From Clostridia bacterium (lineage in GTDB: Bacteria; Bacillota; Clostridia; Lachnospirales; Lachnospiraceae), in NCBI GenBank assembly GCA_910575625.1, contig CAJTFD010000005.1, positions 230,866 through 294,865 on the forward strand: 64,000 nt of DNA, read 5' to 3'. Below the pieces are notes generated by a model that did not search any database, was not told the DNA's origin, and worked only from the letters and a program-made list of their open reading frames with translations. Numbering within the stretch: the first letter of the stretch is position 1; each line of letters opens with the position of its first letter. Positions 36,589-45,645 of the stretch are shown piece by piece. Both the position numbers and the translations under genes were made by a program.

Positions 36589-36621
36589 AAAGGCAGCTGG
36601 GACATCACTCCCGCTGCCTTT
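36589..36621. terminator. Terminator-like hairpin overlapping the MFS stop
   Basis: AAAGGCAGC pairs with GCTGCCTTT and encloses the stop codon of the minus-strand MFS gene (36605). The stem is strong, but the T-run is short. Upstream, 36410-36588 shows no supported gene. Confidence 0.5.
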
Positions 36622-37525
36622 CACCATCCCTCACGCCCAAAACAGCGATCATAAGCAGTGCCAGCGACCCAACTGCCATCCAGAAGAAAGATATGTTCAT
36701 ACCATGTATCAGGGCATCCTCCCCATAGACCGCTGCAGAACCATTGCTCACCACAGTCATGATCCCTACAAACACAGCCGATCCAATAGATCCAGCGATA
36801 GTCCGAAAAGCGGTCAGCAGAGAAGACGCGTCCGCTACCTTTTTAGGATCCACATTGCTGGTCCCCCATGTGAGCAGGGGCATCATCACAGAAGACCCCA
36901 TCATCACCAGATAGAGGACCATACTGGAGAGCACACTCACCGCGTAATCCCGCCTGCCCAAGATCTTTACATCGAGGAAGGGCTTTTCCAGACTGCATTG
37001 GCGGATGATAAAACAGATACAAGTCACCACACCGATCAGCAGCCCGGCGACCGTGGGCGCGATGATCGGCGCAGCCGTGGTCGCCAGGCCATATGTTCCC
37101 ATCATCGTCCCTTTTTTCTCGGCGGGATAGACAGTCAGGATGATCACCTGCGCCGCAGATACCAAAACGCCGTTGCCGCATGCCTGTAATACCCGCCCCG
37201 CCATCATAAGCCAGAAATTTCCCGCAAAGATACTACATAAAAGCCCCAGGACGAAACCTGCGATCGCAGTCATATACAGCTTTTTGGTGGGAAACCGAGT
37301 GATCAAAAAGGCAGTCAGCGGCATGACCATCCCCATGGCCAGGGAATACCCGCTGGTCGCCCACTGTCCGATATCCGTGCTGACCCCGAAATCCTCCATC
37401 AGACTGGGCAGTGCCGTAGTCATCGCTGTGGACAGGATCGATGTTGCGATCCCAGAGACAATGAGATTGCCGAAGATCAGCGTCCGTTTTTGGCGGGTCA
37501 GCCGCACACTCTCGCTATTTTCCAT
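36605..37525 (-). CDS. Internally deleted DHA2-type MFS efflux transporter
   Basis: An open frame of 306 residues in a family normally about 470 long with 14 helices. The N-terminal six helices are clear (GNLIVSGIATSILSTAMTTALP, GYSLAMGMVMPLTAFL, GRVLQACGNGVLVSAAQVII). Two joins look abnormal: AGLLIG runs directly into VVTCICFIIRQ, and GSSVMM into PLLTWGTSNV, where intact members have long extra segments. Both deletions keep the frame. The end (FRTIAGSIGSAVFVGIMTVVSN) is normal. It probably no longer transports. Start chosen at 37525 after GGAGGTCCTC; overlaps marR by 11 bp. Confidence 0.8.
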   Translation of the reverse strand: MENSESVRLTRQKRTLIFGNLIVSGIATSILSTAMTTALPSLMEDFGVSTDIGQWATSGYSLAMGMVMPLTAFLITRFPTKKLYMTAIAGFVLGLLCSIFAGNFWLMMAGRVLQACGNGVLVSAAQVIILTVYPAEKKGTMMGTYGLATTAAPIIAPTVAGLLIGVVTCICFIIRQCSLEKPFLDVKILGRRDYAVSVLSSMVLYLVMMGSSVMMPLLTWGTSNVDPKKVADASSLLTAFRTIAGSIGSAVFVGIMTVVSNGSAAVYGEDALIHGMNISFFWMAVGSLALLMIAVLGVRDGERQRE

Positions 37526-37976
37526 GAGGACCTCCATTTCTGTGCCATACCTTTTGATTGATATTTTCCATCATCTGCTCCATCGTCTGCTCCGTCTGTT
37601 GGATATCTGACGATGGGATACCCGAACAGAGCGTCCGGTAAAAACTCCTGTGTATCTCCTTGATCCGTTTGGCTGCGGGGATAGCTTTTTCTGTCAGATA
37701 AAGGTGCTTGAGCCGTTTGTCGTTTTCATTGGGTATGACCTCAACGTATCCGATCCCTCTCAATCTTCTGATCACCTTTGTCAGCGTCGCCTTGTCAACC
37801 CGGATACATCCCACCATCTCCTGAGCCGATGCACCTGGGTGGTCATAGATATATTCCACATAGAATTGCTGGCCCCATCCAATATCAAAATCGGACAATC
37901 CATGATCATAATACATCTTCATCAACCGGTCCAGGATCGAGATACAGCGTCCCATATGTGAAAAATGGTCGTTCAT
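37515..37976 (-). CDS. MarR family transcriptional regulator
   Basis: 153 residues with a winged helix: EYIYDHPGASAQEMVGCIRVDKATLTKVIRRL (helix-turn-helix here split as SAQEMVGCIRVD and KATLTKVIRRL), then GYVEVIPNENDKRLKHLYLT (wing with DKR). It is upstream of, and overlaps, the MFS gene, the usual repressor/efflux pair controlled by the same promoter. Since the transporter is damaged, it may regulate little beyond itself. Confidence 0.92.
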   Translation of the reverse strand: MNDHFSHMGRCISILDRLMKMYYDHGLSDFDIGWGQQFYVEYIYDHPGASAQEMVGCIRVDKATLTKVIRRLRGIGYVEVIPNENDKRLKHLYLTEKAIPAAKRIKEIHRSFYRTLCSGIPSSDIQQTEQTMEQMMENINQKVWHRNGGPHGK

Positions 37977-38240
37977 ATTATAAAACTCTCCTTATCTGGA
38001 TCTTCTTTTCCATACTATACCGCAAATAAATAGCGCACGCAACTATATACTCCTTCTCTCCATGCCTGATACCCAACACCCCTCTTCCTTTCCCTCATAA
38101 AATGTGCTATGATTTTATATAACCCATTTTAAACTTGCACTCTCAAAAACATCCTCAACGAAACAGAACGGTACTTGAATTGTGTTATACCACAAAGGAC
38201 CAATGACGTTAAAAACAAAGTCAGAGAACAGGAGACCCCC

Positions 38241-39290
38241 ATGCGAAAACACTACATCGACAACCTCCGCAGCCTGACCATACTGCTCCTCTTCCCCGTC
38301 CACACCCTTATGATCTGGAACGATTTTGGCAACAGATTCTACATATGGATAGGCGAAAACAGACTCCTGAGCACACTGATCGTATCGGTCAACCCCTGGT
38401 TCATGCCGCTCCTATTTGTGCTCGCCGGGATGAGCGCAAGATATTCATTGGAAAAACGCACGGTCCGAGGATATATCCTGCAGCGGACCCAAAAGCTCCT
38501 GCTCCCATTCATCCTCGGAGTCCTCCTCCTCGTTCCACTCCAGACCTTCTATGCCAGGAGGTTTTTTGATGCATATGCGGGCGGTCTACTGGCGAACTGG
38601 AGATATTTTTTTACACATCTGACGGATTTCAGCGGCTATGACGGCGCATTTACACCGGGGCATCTCTGGTTTATCCTTTTTTTGTTTTTGATCTCCATGA
38701 TCTCCCTTCCGCTGTTCAAATACATACCCGATCAGAAGGCCGCAGAAAAAATCGAAAAAATGTCCATATGGGGCATCGCATCCCTGTCCATCCCCCTATG
38801 GATCATGTATCACATCGGAAATTTTGGCGGCTTCAGCATCGGAAAAGATCTGACACTCTATCTATTCGGATACTACATCATCAGCAATGACGCCGTGATG
38901 GAGACCATGGAAAAAAACAGGAGAGGGCTGGTCGTCTCCTGGTGCCTGGGTACGGGTGCGCTGGTGGTCCTCTACTACCGTTTTCATTATTATGGCGATC
39001 TGTGGATCGATCTCATCGGATGGATCTGCATCCTGACACTGCTTGTTTTGGGAAAAAAATATCTGGACCGGACATGCCGCCTGCTCCGCTCTCTCAACAG
39101 CGCATCCTATCCGATCTACATCCTGCATCAGACGATCCTGGTCGCACTGGCCTACTATGTCGCCCAACTGCATACAAAAATCCCCATACAGATATCCCTC
39201 ATCTGTATGGGAACTTTTATCCTGACGATACTTGCCTATCATCTGATCCGGAGGATCCCCGTTGTCCGAAAGATCATCGGGATCAGATGA
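38241..39290 (+). CDS. Membrane acyltransferase (acyltransferase 3 family)
   Basis: 349 residues from the ATG at 38241, which follows CAGGAGACCCCC; the open frame extends 66 bp upstream without a good start. It has about ten transmembrane helices, the family opening RKHYIDNLRSLTILLLFPVH with the conserved His, and GHLWFILFLFLISMI. Proteins of this type O-acylate cell-surface polysaccharides or lipids from acyl-CoA. Substrate unknown. It stands alone. Confidence 0.88.
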   Translation: MRKHYIDNLRSLTILLLFPVHTLMIWNDFGNRFYIWIGENRLLSTLIVSVNPWFMPLLFVLAGMSARYSLEKRTVRGYILQRTQKLLLPFILGVLLLVPLQTFYARRFFDAYAGGLLANWRYFFTHLTDFSGYDGAFTPGHLWFILFLFLISMISLPLFKYIPDQKAAEKIEKMSIWGIASLSIPLWIMYHIGNFGGFSIGKDLTLYLFGYYIISNDAVMETMEKNRRGLVVSWCLGTGALVVLYYRFHYYGDLWIDLIGWICILTLLVLGKKYLDRTCRLLRSLNSASYPIYILHQTILVALAYYVAQLHTKIPIQISLICMGTFILTILAYHLIRRIPVVRKIIGIR

Positions 39291-39380
39291 CACATCGGCA
39301 TCCTGCCGTCTAGAGCGTTACATCGATCTTGGAGTGGTCAATGTTTGCTGCTCACGCCATTGCCGCGTTATATTAGTCTC

Positions 39381-42300
39381 TTATTTTTTGTAAAGGATCC
39401 GCACGGAGTTTAAGACACACAGCATGGCCACGCCTGTATCGGCAAAGACAGCCAGCCACATATTCGCATATCCCAAAAGTCCCAGGATCATGACGATGAT
39501 CTTTATGATCAGCGCGAACACCACGTTCTGCCATGCGATCTTTGAGGCAGATTTGGCGATACGGATGGACTGGGGGATGGCCTCCATACTGGAAGTCATG
39601 AATACGGCGTCGGCGGCTTCGATGGCCGCGTCAGCCCCACTCCCCATGGCGGCCCCCACGTCTGCTCCGGCCAGGACGGGCGCATCGTTGATCCCATCGC
39701 CCACAAACATGACGCTGCCGTGCTGATTGCGGATCTTCGTCAATTCTGTCAATTTATCCTGGGGCAGGAGTTTTGCATGGACTTCGTCGATCCCGGTCTC
39801 GGCGGCCACCGCCTGGGCGCTGTCCTGGGAATCGCCGGTGAGCATGGCCGTGGTGATGCCCATGGAACGCAGGCGGTCTATGGCCGGCTTCGCATCTTTT
39901 TTCACCGTATCCGCGATCAGAAAATAACCGGCCAGTTCTCCATCCACAGCCAGGAAAACTTCTGCGCCGAAGGTGGTATTTTTCAGCGGATCCATTTTTA
40001 CATCGTATTTGGCAAGCAGCTTTTTATTTCCACAGAGGACGGAGCCTTTCTCCAGGACTGCCCGGATGCCATGTCCGGCAATCTCCTCCAGGGACTGGGG
40101 TTTTTCCAATGTCAGGCCCTTGTCCCGGGCCGCCGCCACGATACTGCCTGCGATCGGATGGGTTGAGATCTGTTCACAGCTCGCCGCCATCCGTAGCAGT
40201 TCGTCAGCGTGATATTTTCCTGTGGATACCACCTGCTGCAGGACAAAATTCCCCTCTGTGATCGTGCCGGTCTTATCCATGATCACTGCATTTACATGGG
40301 ACATGGCCTCCAGGGAGACCCCGCCCTTAAACAAGATCCCCCGCTTGGAACCGGCCCCGATCCCGGAAAAAAATGCCAGCGGTACGCTCAAGACCAGCGC
40401 GCAGGGGCAGCTCATGACCAAAAACGTGAGCGCGGTGTACACCCAGTAGCTCCAGTTTCCGCTGACCAGGGACGGGATCACCGCCGTGCCCAGAGCCAGA
40501 AAGACCACGCATGGTGTGTAGATCCTGGCAAATCTCGTGATAAAACGGTCGATCTTCGGCTTGCTGGCCGCGGCATTTTCCACCGAATCCAGGATCCTTG
40601 TGACCATGGATTCCTCCAGGACTTTTTCCACGCGGACCTTTAGCTGGCCGGAGCTGTTGACACAGCCGGAGGTGACCTCATCGCCCACGCCCGCTTTTAC
40701 CGGAACCGGTTCGCCTGTGACCGGGGATGTATCGATGCGGCTCTCGCCGTCTATGACCACCCCGTCCAGCGGGATCCTGTCCCCAGGGCGCACCAGCAGG
40801 ATGTCACCCACCTGGGCTTCCTCGGCCCCGATCACCTGCACCTCATCCCCGACCAGGAGATTGACCACCTCGGGCCGCATATCCACCGCATCCATGATCT
40901 GCCCGCGGCTCTTTTCCACGGCGCGGTGTTCAAAGTATTCCCCGACCCGGTAAAAGAGCATGACGCCCACGGCTTCCGGGTATTCCTGGATGGCAAAAGC
41001 GCCCAGGGTGGCGATGCTCATCAGGAAATTTTCGTCAAATATCTGGCCTTTGGGGATGTTTTTTAACGCGGTCAGGATGACTTTTCCTCCCAGGATGATG
41101 TAGCCTACGATGAAGATCGGGAGTGTTACGGTGACCGCGCAGCCCATATTCTCCAGGACTTCCCCCGCCACAAAGAGTACAACGCCGGCAAGGATCGCCC
41201 ACAATTCTTTTGAGGTGGTCTTGGCTTTTTCCTCCACCGGAAGGGTATCGGCGCTCTTGGGCCGGGTGTCCTTTTCTTTTACCTCCACCGGGGATTCGAT
41301 GGAGGTACAGATCTTGCGGATCTCGGGGAGATAGCGGTCTGGGCTTTTTGCCGTGACGCGCAGCTGCTTGGTGGCAAAGGTGATCGTCGCGTCGGTAATC
41401 CCTTCGATCTCGCTGATGCGTTTCTCCATTTTTGCCGCACAATTGGCGCAGCCTAAGTTTTCCAGGATATAGGTCTTTGTTTTGTAAGCGCCGGGGAGCG
41501 GTCCGCTCCTGGGTACAACTTTTACCTCGGATTCGATAGATGCACAGATCTCCTGGATCTTGGGTAGGATCGCCTGATGGTCCTCGGCTGAGAGCCGCAG
41601 CTGCTTGGTGGCGTAGGTGATCGTGGCGTATTTTACGCCGGGCAGATCTTTGATCTTCTTCTCCATCTTGGCAGCACAGTTGGCGCATCCCAGATTTTCC
41701 AGGATATAGACCCGCTTTTCCATATCCGCATCCGGCATCTCACAGGTACAGCTGGCAAGGCTCTTACCGCAGACATCGCAATATTCCACATGGGGATTGC
41801 ACTGGCTGCAGCCACAGTCTGCCGGATGGCCGGGCGTCTGATGATGCTCCACTTCCATGTGTGTATGGCTGCGTGTATGTTCATCCGCCCCGCCGTGGTC
41901 ATGGCCGCAGCCGCAGCCGTCTCCGTGATCATGATGGTGGTGTGTATGTTCTCCATGATCGTGGCCGCAGCCGCATTCCTCCCCGTGATCCTGGTGGTGA
42001 TGTGCATGTTCCCCGTGGTCGTGGCCGCAGCCGCATCCCTCCGCATGATCGTGGTGGTGATGTGCATGTTCCCCGTGGTCGTGGCCGCAGCCGCATCCCT
42101 CTCCATGATCGTGGTCATGATGTGTATGCTCCTCATGATCGTGCCCACAACCGCAGTTCTCCTCATGATCTTCATGGTGGTGTGTATGTTCTCCGTGGTC
42201 GTGGTCGTGGCCGCAGCCGCATTCCTCTCCATGATCGTGATGATGCGCATGCCTTTCATGGTCATGTGCATGTGCATGTTCCCCATGATCATGGCCACAG

Positions 42301-42395
42301 CCCTCTCCATGATCATGCTCATGATCTTCATGGCTGTGCCCACAACCGCAGCCATCATCGTGTCCATGTTCAAATGGCCAAAGATTTATCTTCAT
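39381..42395 (-). CDS. Heavy-metal P1B-type ATPase with His-rich N-terminus
   Basis: About 1,004 residues from MKINLWPFEHG, start chosen by AAGGAGG 8 bp upstream. The first ~160 residues are an extraordinary His/Asp/Gly/Cys tract of repeated HDHGEHAHHHHDH and GCGCGHDHGE blocks, then a Cys-rich linker (CGCSQCN, CDVCGKSLASCTCE), two HMA domains each with ENLGCANCAAKMEK, eight helices, the TGE loop (SPVTGEPVPV), CPC in VMSCPCALVLSVPLA, DKTGTITEGNF and GDGINDAP. The CPC motif and two HMA domains point to Zn/Cd (or Pb) export. No ArsR-type regulator is adjacent. Confidence 0.95.
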   Translation of the reverse strand: MKINLWPFEHGHDDGCGCGHSHEDHEHDHGEGCGHDHGEHAHAHDHERHAHHHDHGEECGCGHDHDHGEHTHHHEDHEENCGCGHDHEEHTHHDHDHGEGCGCGHDHGEHAHHHHDHAEGCGCGHDHGEHAHHHQDHGEECGCGHDHGEHTHHHHDHGDGCGCGHDHGGADEHTRSHTHMEVEHHQTPGHPADCGCSQCNPHVEYCDVCGKSLASCTCEMPDADMEKRVYILENLGCANCAAKMEKKIKDLPGVKYATITYATKQLRLSAEDHQAILPKIQEICASIESEVKVVPRSGPLPGAYKTKTYILENLGCANCAAKMEKRISEIEGITDATITFATKQLRVTAKSPDRYLPEIRKICTSIESPVEVKEKDTRPKSADTLPVEEKAKTTSKELWAILAGVVLFVAGEVLENMGCAVTVTLPIFIVGYIILGGKVILTALKNIPKGQIFDENFLMSIATLGAFAIQEYPEAVGVMLFYRVGEYFEHRAVEKSRGQIMDAVDMRPEVVNLLVGDEVQVIGAEEAQVGDILLVRPGDRIPLDGVVIDGESRIDTSPVTGEPVPVKAGVGDEVTSGCVNSSGQLKVRVEKVLEESMVTRILDSVENAAASKPKIDRFITRFARIYTPCVVFLALGTAVIPSLVSGNWSYWVYTALTFLVMSCPCALVLSVPLAFFSGIGAGSKRGILFKGGVSLEAMSHVNAVIMDKTGTITEGNFVLQQVVSTGKYHADELLRMAASCEQISTHPIAGSIVAAARDKGLTLEKPQSLEEIAGHGIRAVLEKGSVLCGNKKLLAKYDVKMDPLKNTTFGAEVFLAVDGELAGYFLIADTVKKDAKPAIDRLRSMGITTAMLTGDSQDSAQAVAAETGIDEVHAKLLPQDKLTELTKIRNQHGSVMFVGDGINDAPVLAGADVGAAMGSGADAAIEAADAVFMTSSMEAIPQSIRIAKSASKIAWQNVVFALIIKIIVMILGLLGYANMWLAVFADTGVAMLCVLNSVRILYKK
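41890..42360. repeat. Intragenic ~60-bp repeats in the metal ATPase
   Basis: The His-rich coding tract is built of about seven imperfect ~60-bp units, each encoding roughly HDHGEGCGCGHDHGEHAHHH. Because of the repeat, all frames are open across it, giving false ORFs on the other strand. Such arrays expand and contract by slippage, changing the number of metal-binding units. Confidence 0.85.
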
Positions 42396-42486
42396 GGTCA
42401 TAACCTCCTTATACATGAATGATTGCTCATATGTATATTTAAACATATATAAACGCATCTGTCAAGAAGATCCGTAAAATGGACAC

Positions 42487-42527
42487 AAAAAAAGCCGCCC
42501 CACAGCCAAAGCCGCAGGACAGCCCTC
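42487..42527 (-). terminator. Terminator of hpf
   Basis: On the minus strand GGCTGTCCTGCGGC, a TTTG loop region and GCTGTGGGGCGGC form a GC-rich stem (with some G-U pairs) followed by seven T residues, about 30 bp past the hpf stop. Confidence 0.55.
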
Positions 42528-42558
42528 CAATCGCCTATCTTCTGCAAAATAACACACA

Positions 42559-43086
42559 TCAAAAATCCGGTTCGATCAAACCATACGTGTTTCCTTTCCG
42601 TTTATACACCACATTCACCTGCTCCGTCTCCGCATTGTGGAACACGAAGAAGTTGTGGCCCAGCAGTTCCATCTGCACGCAGGCATCCTCCGGGTACATC
42701 GGCTTGATGCCAAAACGTTTGGTGCGGATGATCTTCACTTCCTCATCCTCGTCATAATCTTTCTCAATATAAGCTTTCTGGAAGTTGCCCCCCTCCTGCT
42801 TCTTATCCACGATCTTATTTTTGTACTTCCGCAGCTGCCGCTCGATCACTTCCTCCACCAGGTCGATGGACACGTACATATCGTTGCTCGTCTGCTCGGA
42901 ACGGATGATGTTCCCCTTCACAGGGATCGTAACCTCTATCTTCTGCCGTTCCTTCTCCACGCTCAATGTCACAATAACTTCAGTTTCCGGAGTAAAATAT
43001 CTTTCCAGCTTGCCCAGCTTATCCTCAACTGCCGTTCTCAACCCTTCTGTCACTTCTAGATTTTTTCCGCTGATCGTAATACGCAT
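42559..43086 (-). CDS. hpf: Ribosome hibernation promoting factor (long form)
   Basis: 175 residues. The N-terminal domain (MRITISGKNLEVTEGLRTAV, YVSIDLVEEVIERQLRKYK) binds the 30S decoding region; the C-terminal domain (IRTKRFGIKPMYPEDACVQM, LLGHNFFVFHNAETEQVNVV) mediates 70S dimerisation into 100S particles during stationary phase. The presence of both domains marks the long form typical of Firmicutes. Monocistronic, with a terminator downstream. Confidence 0.95.
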   Translation of the reverse strand: MRITISGKNLEVTEGLRTAVEDKLGKLERYFTPETEVIVTLSVEKERQKIEVTIPVKGNIIRSEQTSNDMYVSIDLVEEVIERQLRKYKNKIVDKKQEGGNFQKAYIEKDYDEDEEVKIIRTKRFGIKPMYPEDACVQMELLGHNFFVFHNAETEQVNVVYKRKGNTYGLIEPDF

Positions 43087-43181
43087 ATCTCCAGCCCCCT
43101 TACTATAATTATATTTGACATTTCTGCTGATGATCCATTATAACATATATTCCGAAAAAATCACACCATTTTATGAAAATT

Positions 43182-43976
43182 TTACATATTTTTATGCGGT
43201 TTTGGACCGCAGCACTCCACTATCCTGTCAAATTGCATAGATCCGCCGAAGATATCCAGCGCGCTCCCGATCGTCACATCCACCCGGCCCTGCCCGGCCT
43301 GACGCAGTTTTTCCAGATCCTCAAAGCTGCCCACGCCGCCTGCGTAAGTCACCGGACACTCCGTATATGCGGCCAACAGGCCCACCAGCTCCCCGTCAAT
43401 ACCCGCGGCCTTGCCTTCCACATCCACCGCGTGGACCAGAAACTGTGCACAGCTCTTCCCCAACTCCCGCAGGAGCGGCAGCGTGACCTTCGTGTCGGTA
43501 AATCTCTGCCAGCGGTCTGTGACCACATAGTATTCCCCGTCTTTTTTCCGGCAGCTTAAGTCCAGCACCAGATGTTCCCGGCCCACCTCTCTTTTGATCT
43601 TTTCCAGGTTCTCATATGCGATCTGCCCGTCTCTGAAAACATAGGACGTGACGATCACATGGCTGGCCCCTCTGTCCAGGTACTCCCGGGCGTTGTCCGC
43701 ACATATACCGCCCCCGGCCTGCAGACCGCCTGGAAACGCCGCCAGCGCCGCAAACGCCTGGGCCCGGGTGGCTTCATAATATTCTGAATCCTGATGGTTC
43801 AGCAAGATCACATGGCCGCCCCGCAGACCCTTTTCCTTATATAAACGTGCAAAATAGGCCGCATCCTGCGCAGCCACATAATTTTCCTCCGCCTGATCCT
43901 GGCTGTCCCGTAAACTGCCCCCTATGATCTGTTTGACTTTACCGTTATGTATATCGATACATGGCCGAAATCGCAT
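43182..43976 (-). CDS. Eukaryotic-type HisA (ProFAR isomerase)
   Basis: 264 residues, a (beta/alpha)8 barrel: MRFRPCIDIHNGKVKQIIGG, GGHVILLNHQD, LQAGGGICADNAREYLDRGA, HVIVTSYVFRDG, and VTYAGGVGSFEDLEKL near the C-terminus. The phosphate-binding GGG and AGGVG loops are present. The sequence is the HIS6-like form, known from fungi and plants and some clostridia, not the usual bacterial HisA. No other histidine gene lies next to it. The isomerase activity is the family's expected one, not shown here. Confidence 0.85.
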   Translation of the reverse strand: MRFRPCIDIHNGKVKQIIGGSLRDSQDQAEENYVAAQDAAYFARLYKEKGLRGGHVILLNHQDSEYYEATRAQAFAALAAFPGGLQAGGGICADNAREYLDRGASHVIVTSYVFRDGQIAYENLEKIKREVGREHLVLDLSCRKKDGEYYVVTDRWQRFTDTKVTLPLLRELGKSCAQFLVHAVDVEGKAAGIDGELVGLLAAYTECPVTYAGGVGSFEDLEKLRQAGQGRVDVTIGSALDIFGGSMQFDRIVECCGPKPHKNM

Positions 43977-44062
43977 ATGCCCTCCTTCTTATGTATGATC
44001 CAAACCTCCATGCGCCGGTGCCAAGCACGTGCATCCGGCAAGGATCCCCCATCTCTTATCAT

Positions 44063-44095
44063 AAAAGGATGGGCGCAATACCGTCCATCCTTTCA
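44063..44095 (-). terminator. Terminator of the Asp/Asn-rich lipoprotein gene
   Basis: AAAGGATGG pairs with CCATCCTTT; on the minus strand TTTTAT follows. It lies 7 bp after the stop codon at 44102. Confidence 0.65.
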
Positions 44096-44101
44096 CTGCT
44101 C

Positions 44102-44524
44102 TTATTTGTCGGCGTTATCTGTGCCTTCTGTCACGCTGTTATTGTTGGTGTGGGTGTTTTCCGCATCTTCATCCGGCAGATCCTCCGGCCCGGCTTCCGT
44201 CGTGCCCTCTGTCGCGTCATCCAGGGCATCATCCACATCGTCACCCAGGTCTTCTACCCCGTCGCCTATATCGTCGACCACACTGCCGTCATCATTGTTC
44301 TGGGTATCATCATTATTTTTATTTCCGTTATCATTTGTATCGGAACCTGCGTTATCGTTATCATCGTCTGCATTGCGGTCGTTATCGTCCTTATTGTTCT
44401 CGTCTGCGGCATCCTGTTCGGTCTTGTTCTCATTCCCATTGTTGTCTTTATCCGACCCACAAGCCGTAGCCATGCACAATGTAAGCGCCGCGATCCCACA
44501 TAACATCAATTTCTTCATTTTCAT
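44102..44524 (-). CDS. Asp/Asn-rich lipoprotein of unknown function
   Basis: 140 residues. A lipoprotein signal (MKMKKLMLCGIAALTLCMATACGS, lipobox MATAC, given here in parts: MKMKKLMLCG and LCMATACGS) is followed by a very acidic, low-complexity tail made of Asp, Asn, Glu and Gly (for example DDNDNAGSDTNDNGNKNNDD), with few hydrophobic residues. It is most likely disordered or calcium-binding at the cell surface. It starts after AAAGGAGAATGGAAC. I do not recognise a family. Confidence 0.8.
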   Translation of the reverse strand: MKMKKLMLCGIAALTLCMATACGSDKDNNGNENKTEQDAADENNKDDNDRNADDDNDNAGSDTNDNGNKNNDDTQNNDDGSVVDDIGDGVEDLGDDVDDALDDATEGTTEAGPEDLPDEDAENTHTNNNSVTEGTDNADK

Positions 44525-44621
44525 GTTCCATTCTCCTTTTCCTTTTAAGATCTTTTCTTCCTATAATATCTTCTGGAAAGGAGGATTTTATGCATGAAAA
44601 AAAATTATTTCCAACTGATCC

Positions 44622-45383
44622 CTACACGCCTGCGATCACATCGCTCATGTGATAATAGCCCGCCGGTCTCCCCGCCAGGTATTTTGCCGCCTCCACCGCG
44701 CCTTTTCCAAACACGGCCTTGGAGTACGCAGTGTGGCTGAACGTGACCACCTCGTCCGGCCCGGCAAAGATCACGTCGTGTTCTCCCACGATCGTGCCGC
44801 CGCGCACCGCCGAGAGCCCGATCTCCTTGTCATCCCGGGGTTCCATCTTCTGGCTCCTGTCGTATATATAATGGTAGGTATTTCCCATTGCGTCATTTAA
44901 GCTGTCTGCCAGGGCCAGGGCTGTTCCGCTGGGCGCATCCTTTTTCAGACGGTGGTGTTTCTCCACCACCTCCATGTCAAATCCCGCACCCGCCAGGACT
45001 TTCGCCGCCTCCTGGATCAGATGGAGCAATGTGTTGACGCCCAGGGACATGTTGGCGGATTTCAGGACGGCGACCTTTTTGCTGGCCTCCTCGATCTGCA
45101 CCAGCTGTGCCTCCGTCAAGCCCGTGCTGCACAGGACCACGGGGATCTGTCCCTCTATGCAGAATCTCAGCAGGCCGTCCAACGCCTGGGGCGATGAGAA
45201 ATCGATCACCACGTCCGCGTCCACGTCACATCTCTTTATATCTGTAAATACGGGATAGCCGTTGTCCCGGTTGTCTATCGCATCTATCCCGGCTGTGATC
45301 TCCGCCTCCGGGTCGTCTTTGACCAGGCCGCTGATCACCTGGCCCATGTGGCCGTTGCAGCCGTTCATTATTATCTTTGTCAT
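44622..45383 (-). CDS. dapB: 4-hydroxy-tetrahydrodipicolinate reductase
   Basis: Second enzyme of the lysine/meso-diaminopimelate branch; reduces HTPA to tetrahydrodipicolinate with NAD(P)H. 253 residues from MTKIIMNGCNGHMGQVI with its dinucleotide loop. Also VEKHHRLKKDAPSGTALALA (catalytic His and Lys in the HHxxKxD and DAPSGTA motifs) and SLGVNTLLHL. The ATG at 45383 follows GCAGGAGAAGAT; the frame is open 87 bp further but lacks support there. It is separated from dapA by 475 bp of repeats and a terminator. Confidence 0.95.
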   Translation of the reverse strand: MTKIIMNGCNGHMGQVISGLVKDDPEAEITAGIDAIDNRDNGYPVFTDIKRCDVDADVVIDFSSPQALDGLLRFCIEGQIPVVLCSTGLTEAQLVQIEEASKKVAVLKSANMSLGVNTLLHLIQEAAKVLAGAGFDMEVVEKHHRLKKDAPSGTALALADSLNDAMGNTYHYIYDRSQKMEPRDDKEIGLSAVRGGTIVGEHDVIFAGPDEVVTFSHTAYSKAVFGKGAVEAAKYLAGRPAGYYHMSDVIAGV

Positions 45384-45501
45384 ATCTTCTCCTGCGTTCT
45401 CTATAAACGGACATGTCTGCTCCGCAGACATTGAGAGTGTCGACAAAGTCGCCACTCTGGTAAAATTCATGGCTTACGCCATAAATTTTAATACTGGAGG
45501 A

Positions 45502-45555
45502 TAAAAGCCCGATCTGCTCGCACAAGGGCTAAAGCCCCTACAGATCGGGCTTTTT
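45502..45555. terminator. Strong bidirectional terminator between dapA and dapB
   Basis: AGCCCGATCTG (45506-45516) pairs perfectly with CAGATCGGGCT (45541-45551); T-runs are present on both strands. A second inner pair (AGGGCT/AGCCCC) is seen. It would stop read-through from dapA (minus strand), so dapB probably has its own promoter or is controlled by attenuation here. Confidence 0.8.
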
Positions 45556-45645
45556 GCAAGTAGCCGGAAGTAAATTCCGTCTACTTGATCCCAGTTCGAG
45601 GGCACAGCCCTTCGAGCACCCATGGCTAAACAGACACTTTGTCTA

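Noticed and set aside
36526..36654. Short frame MANVRSIKYTVSKKAIARVNNKGSWDI
   Set aside because: The peptide looks protein-like but lacks a ribosome site and runs into the terminator and 3' end of the MFS gene. At most a gene fragment; not supportable.
41790..42422. 210-codon plus-strand frame rich in Met, Val and Ala
   Set aside because: It results from the repeated His/Asp codons of the metal ATPase on the other strand, which keep all frames open. The hydrophobic look is an artefact of reading GTG/ATG-type complements.
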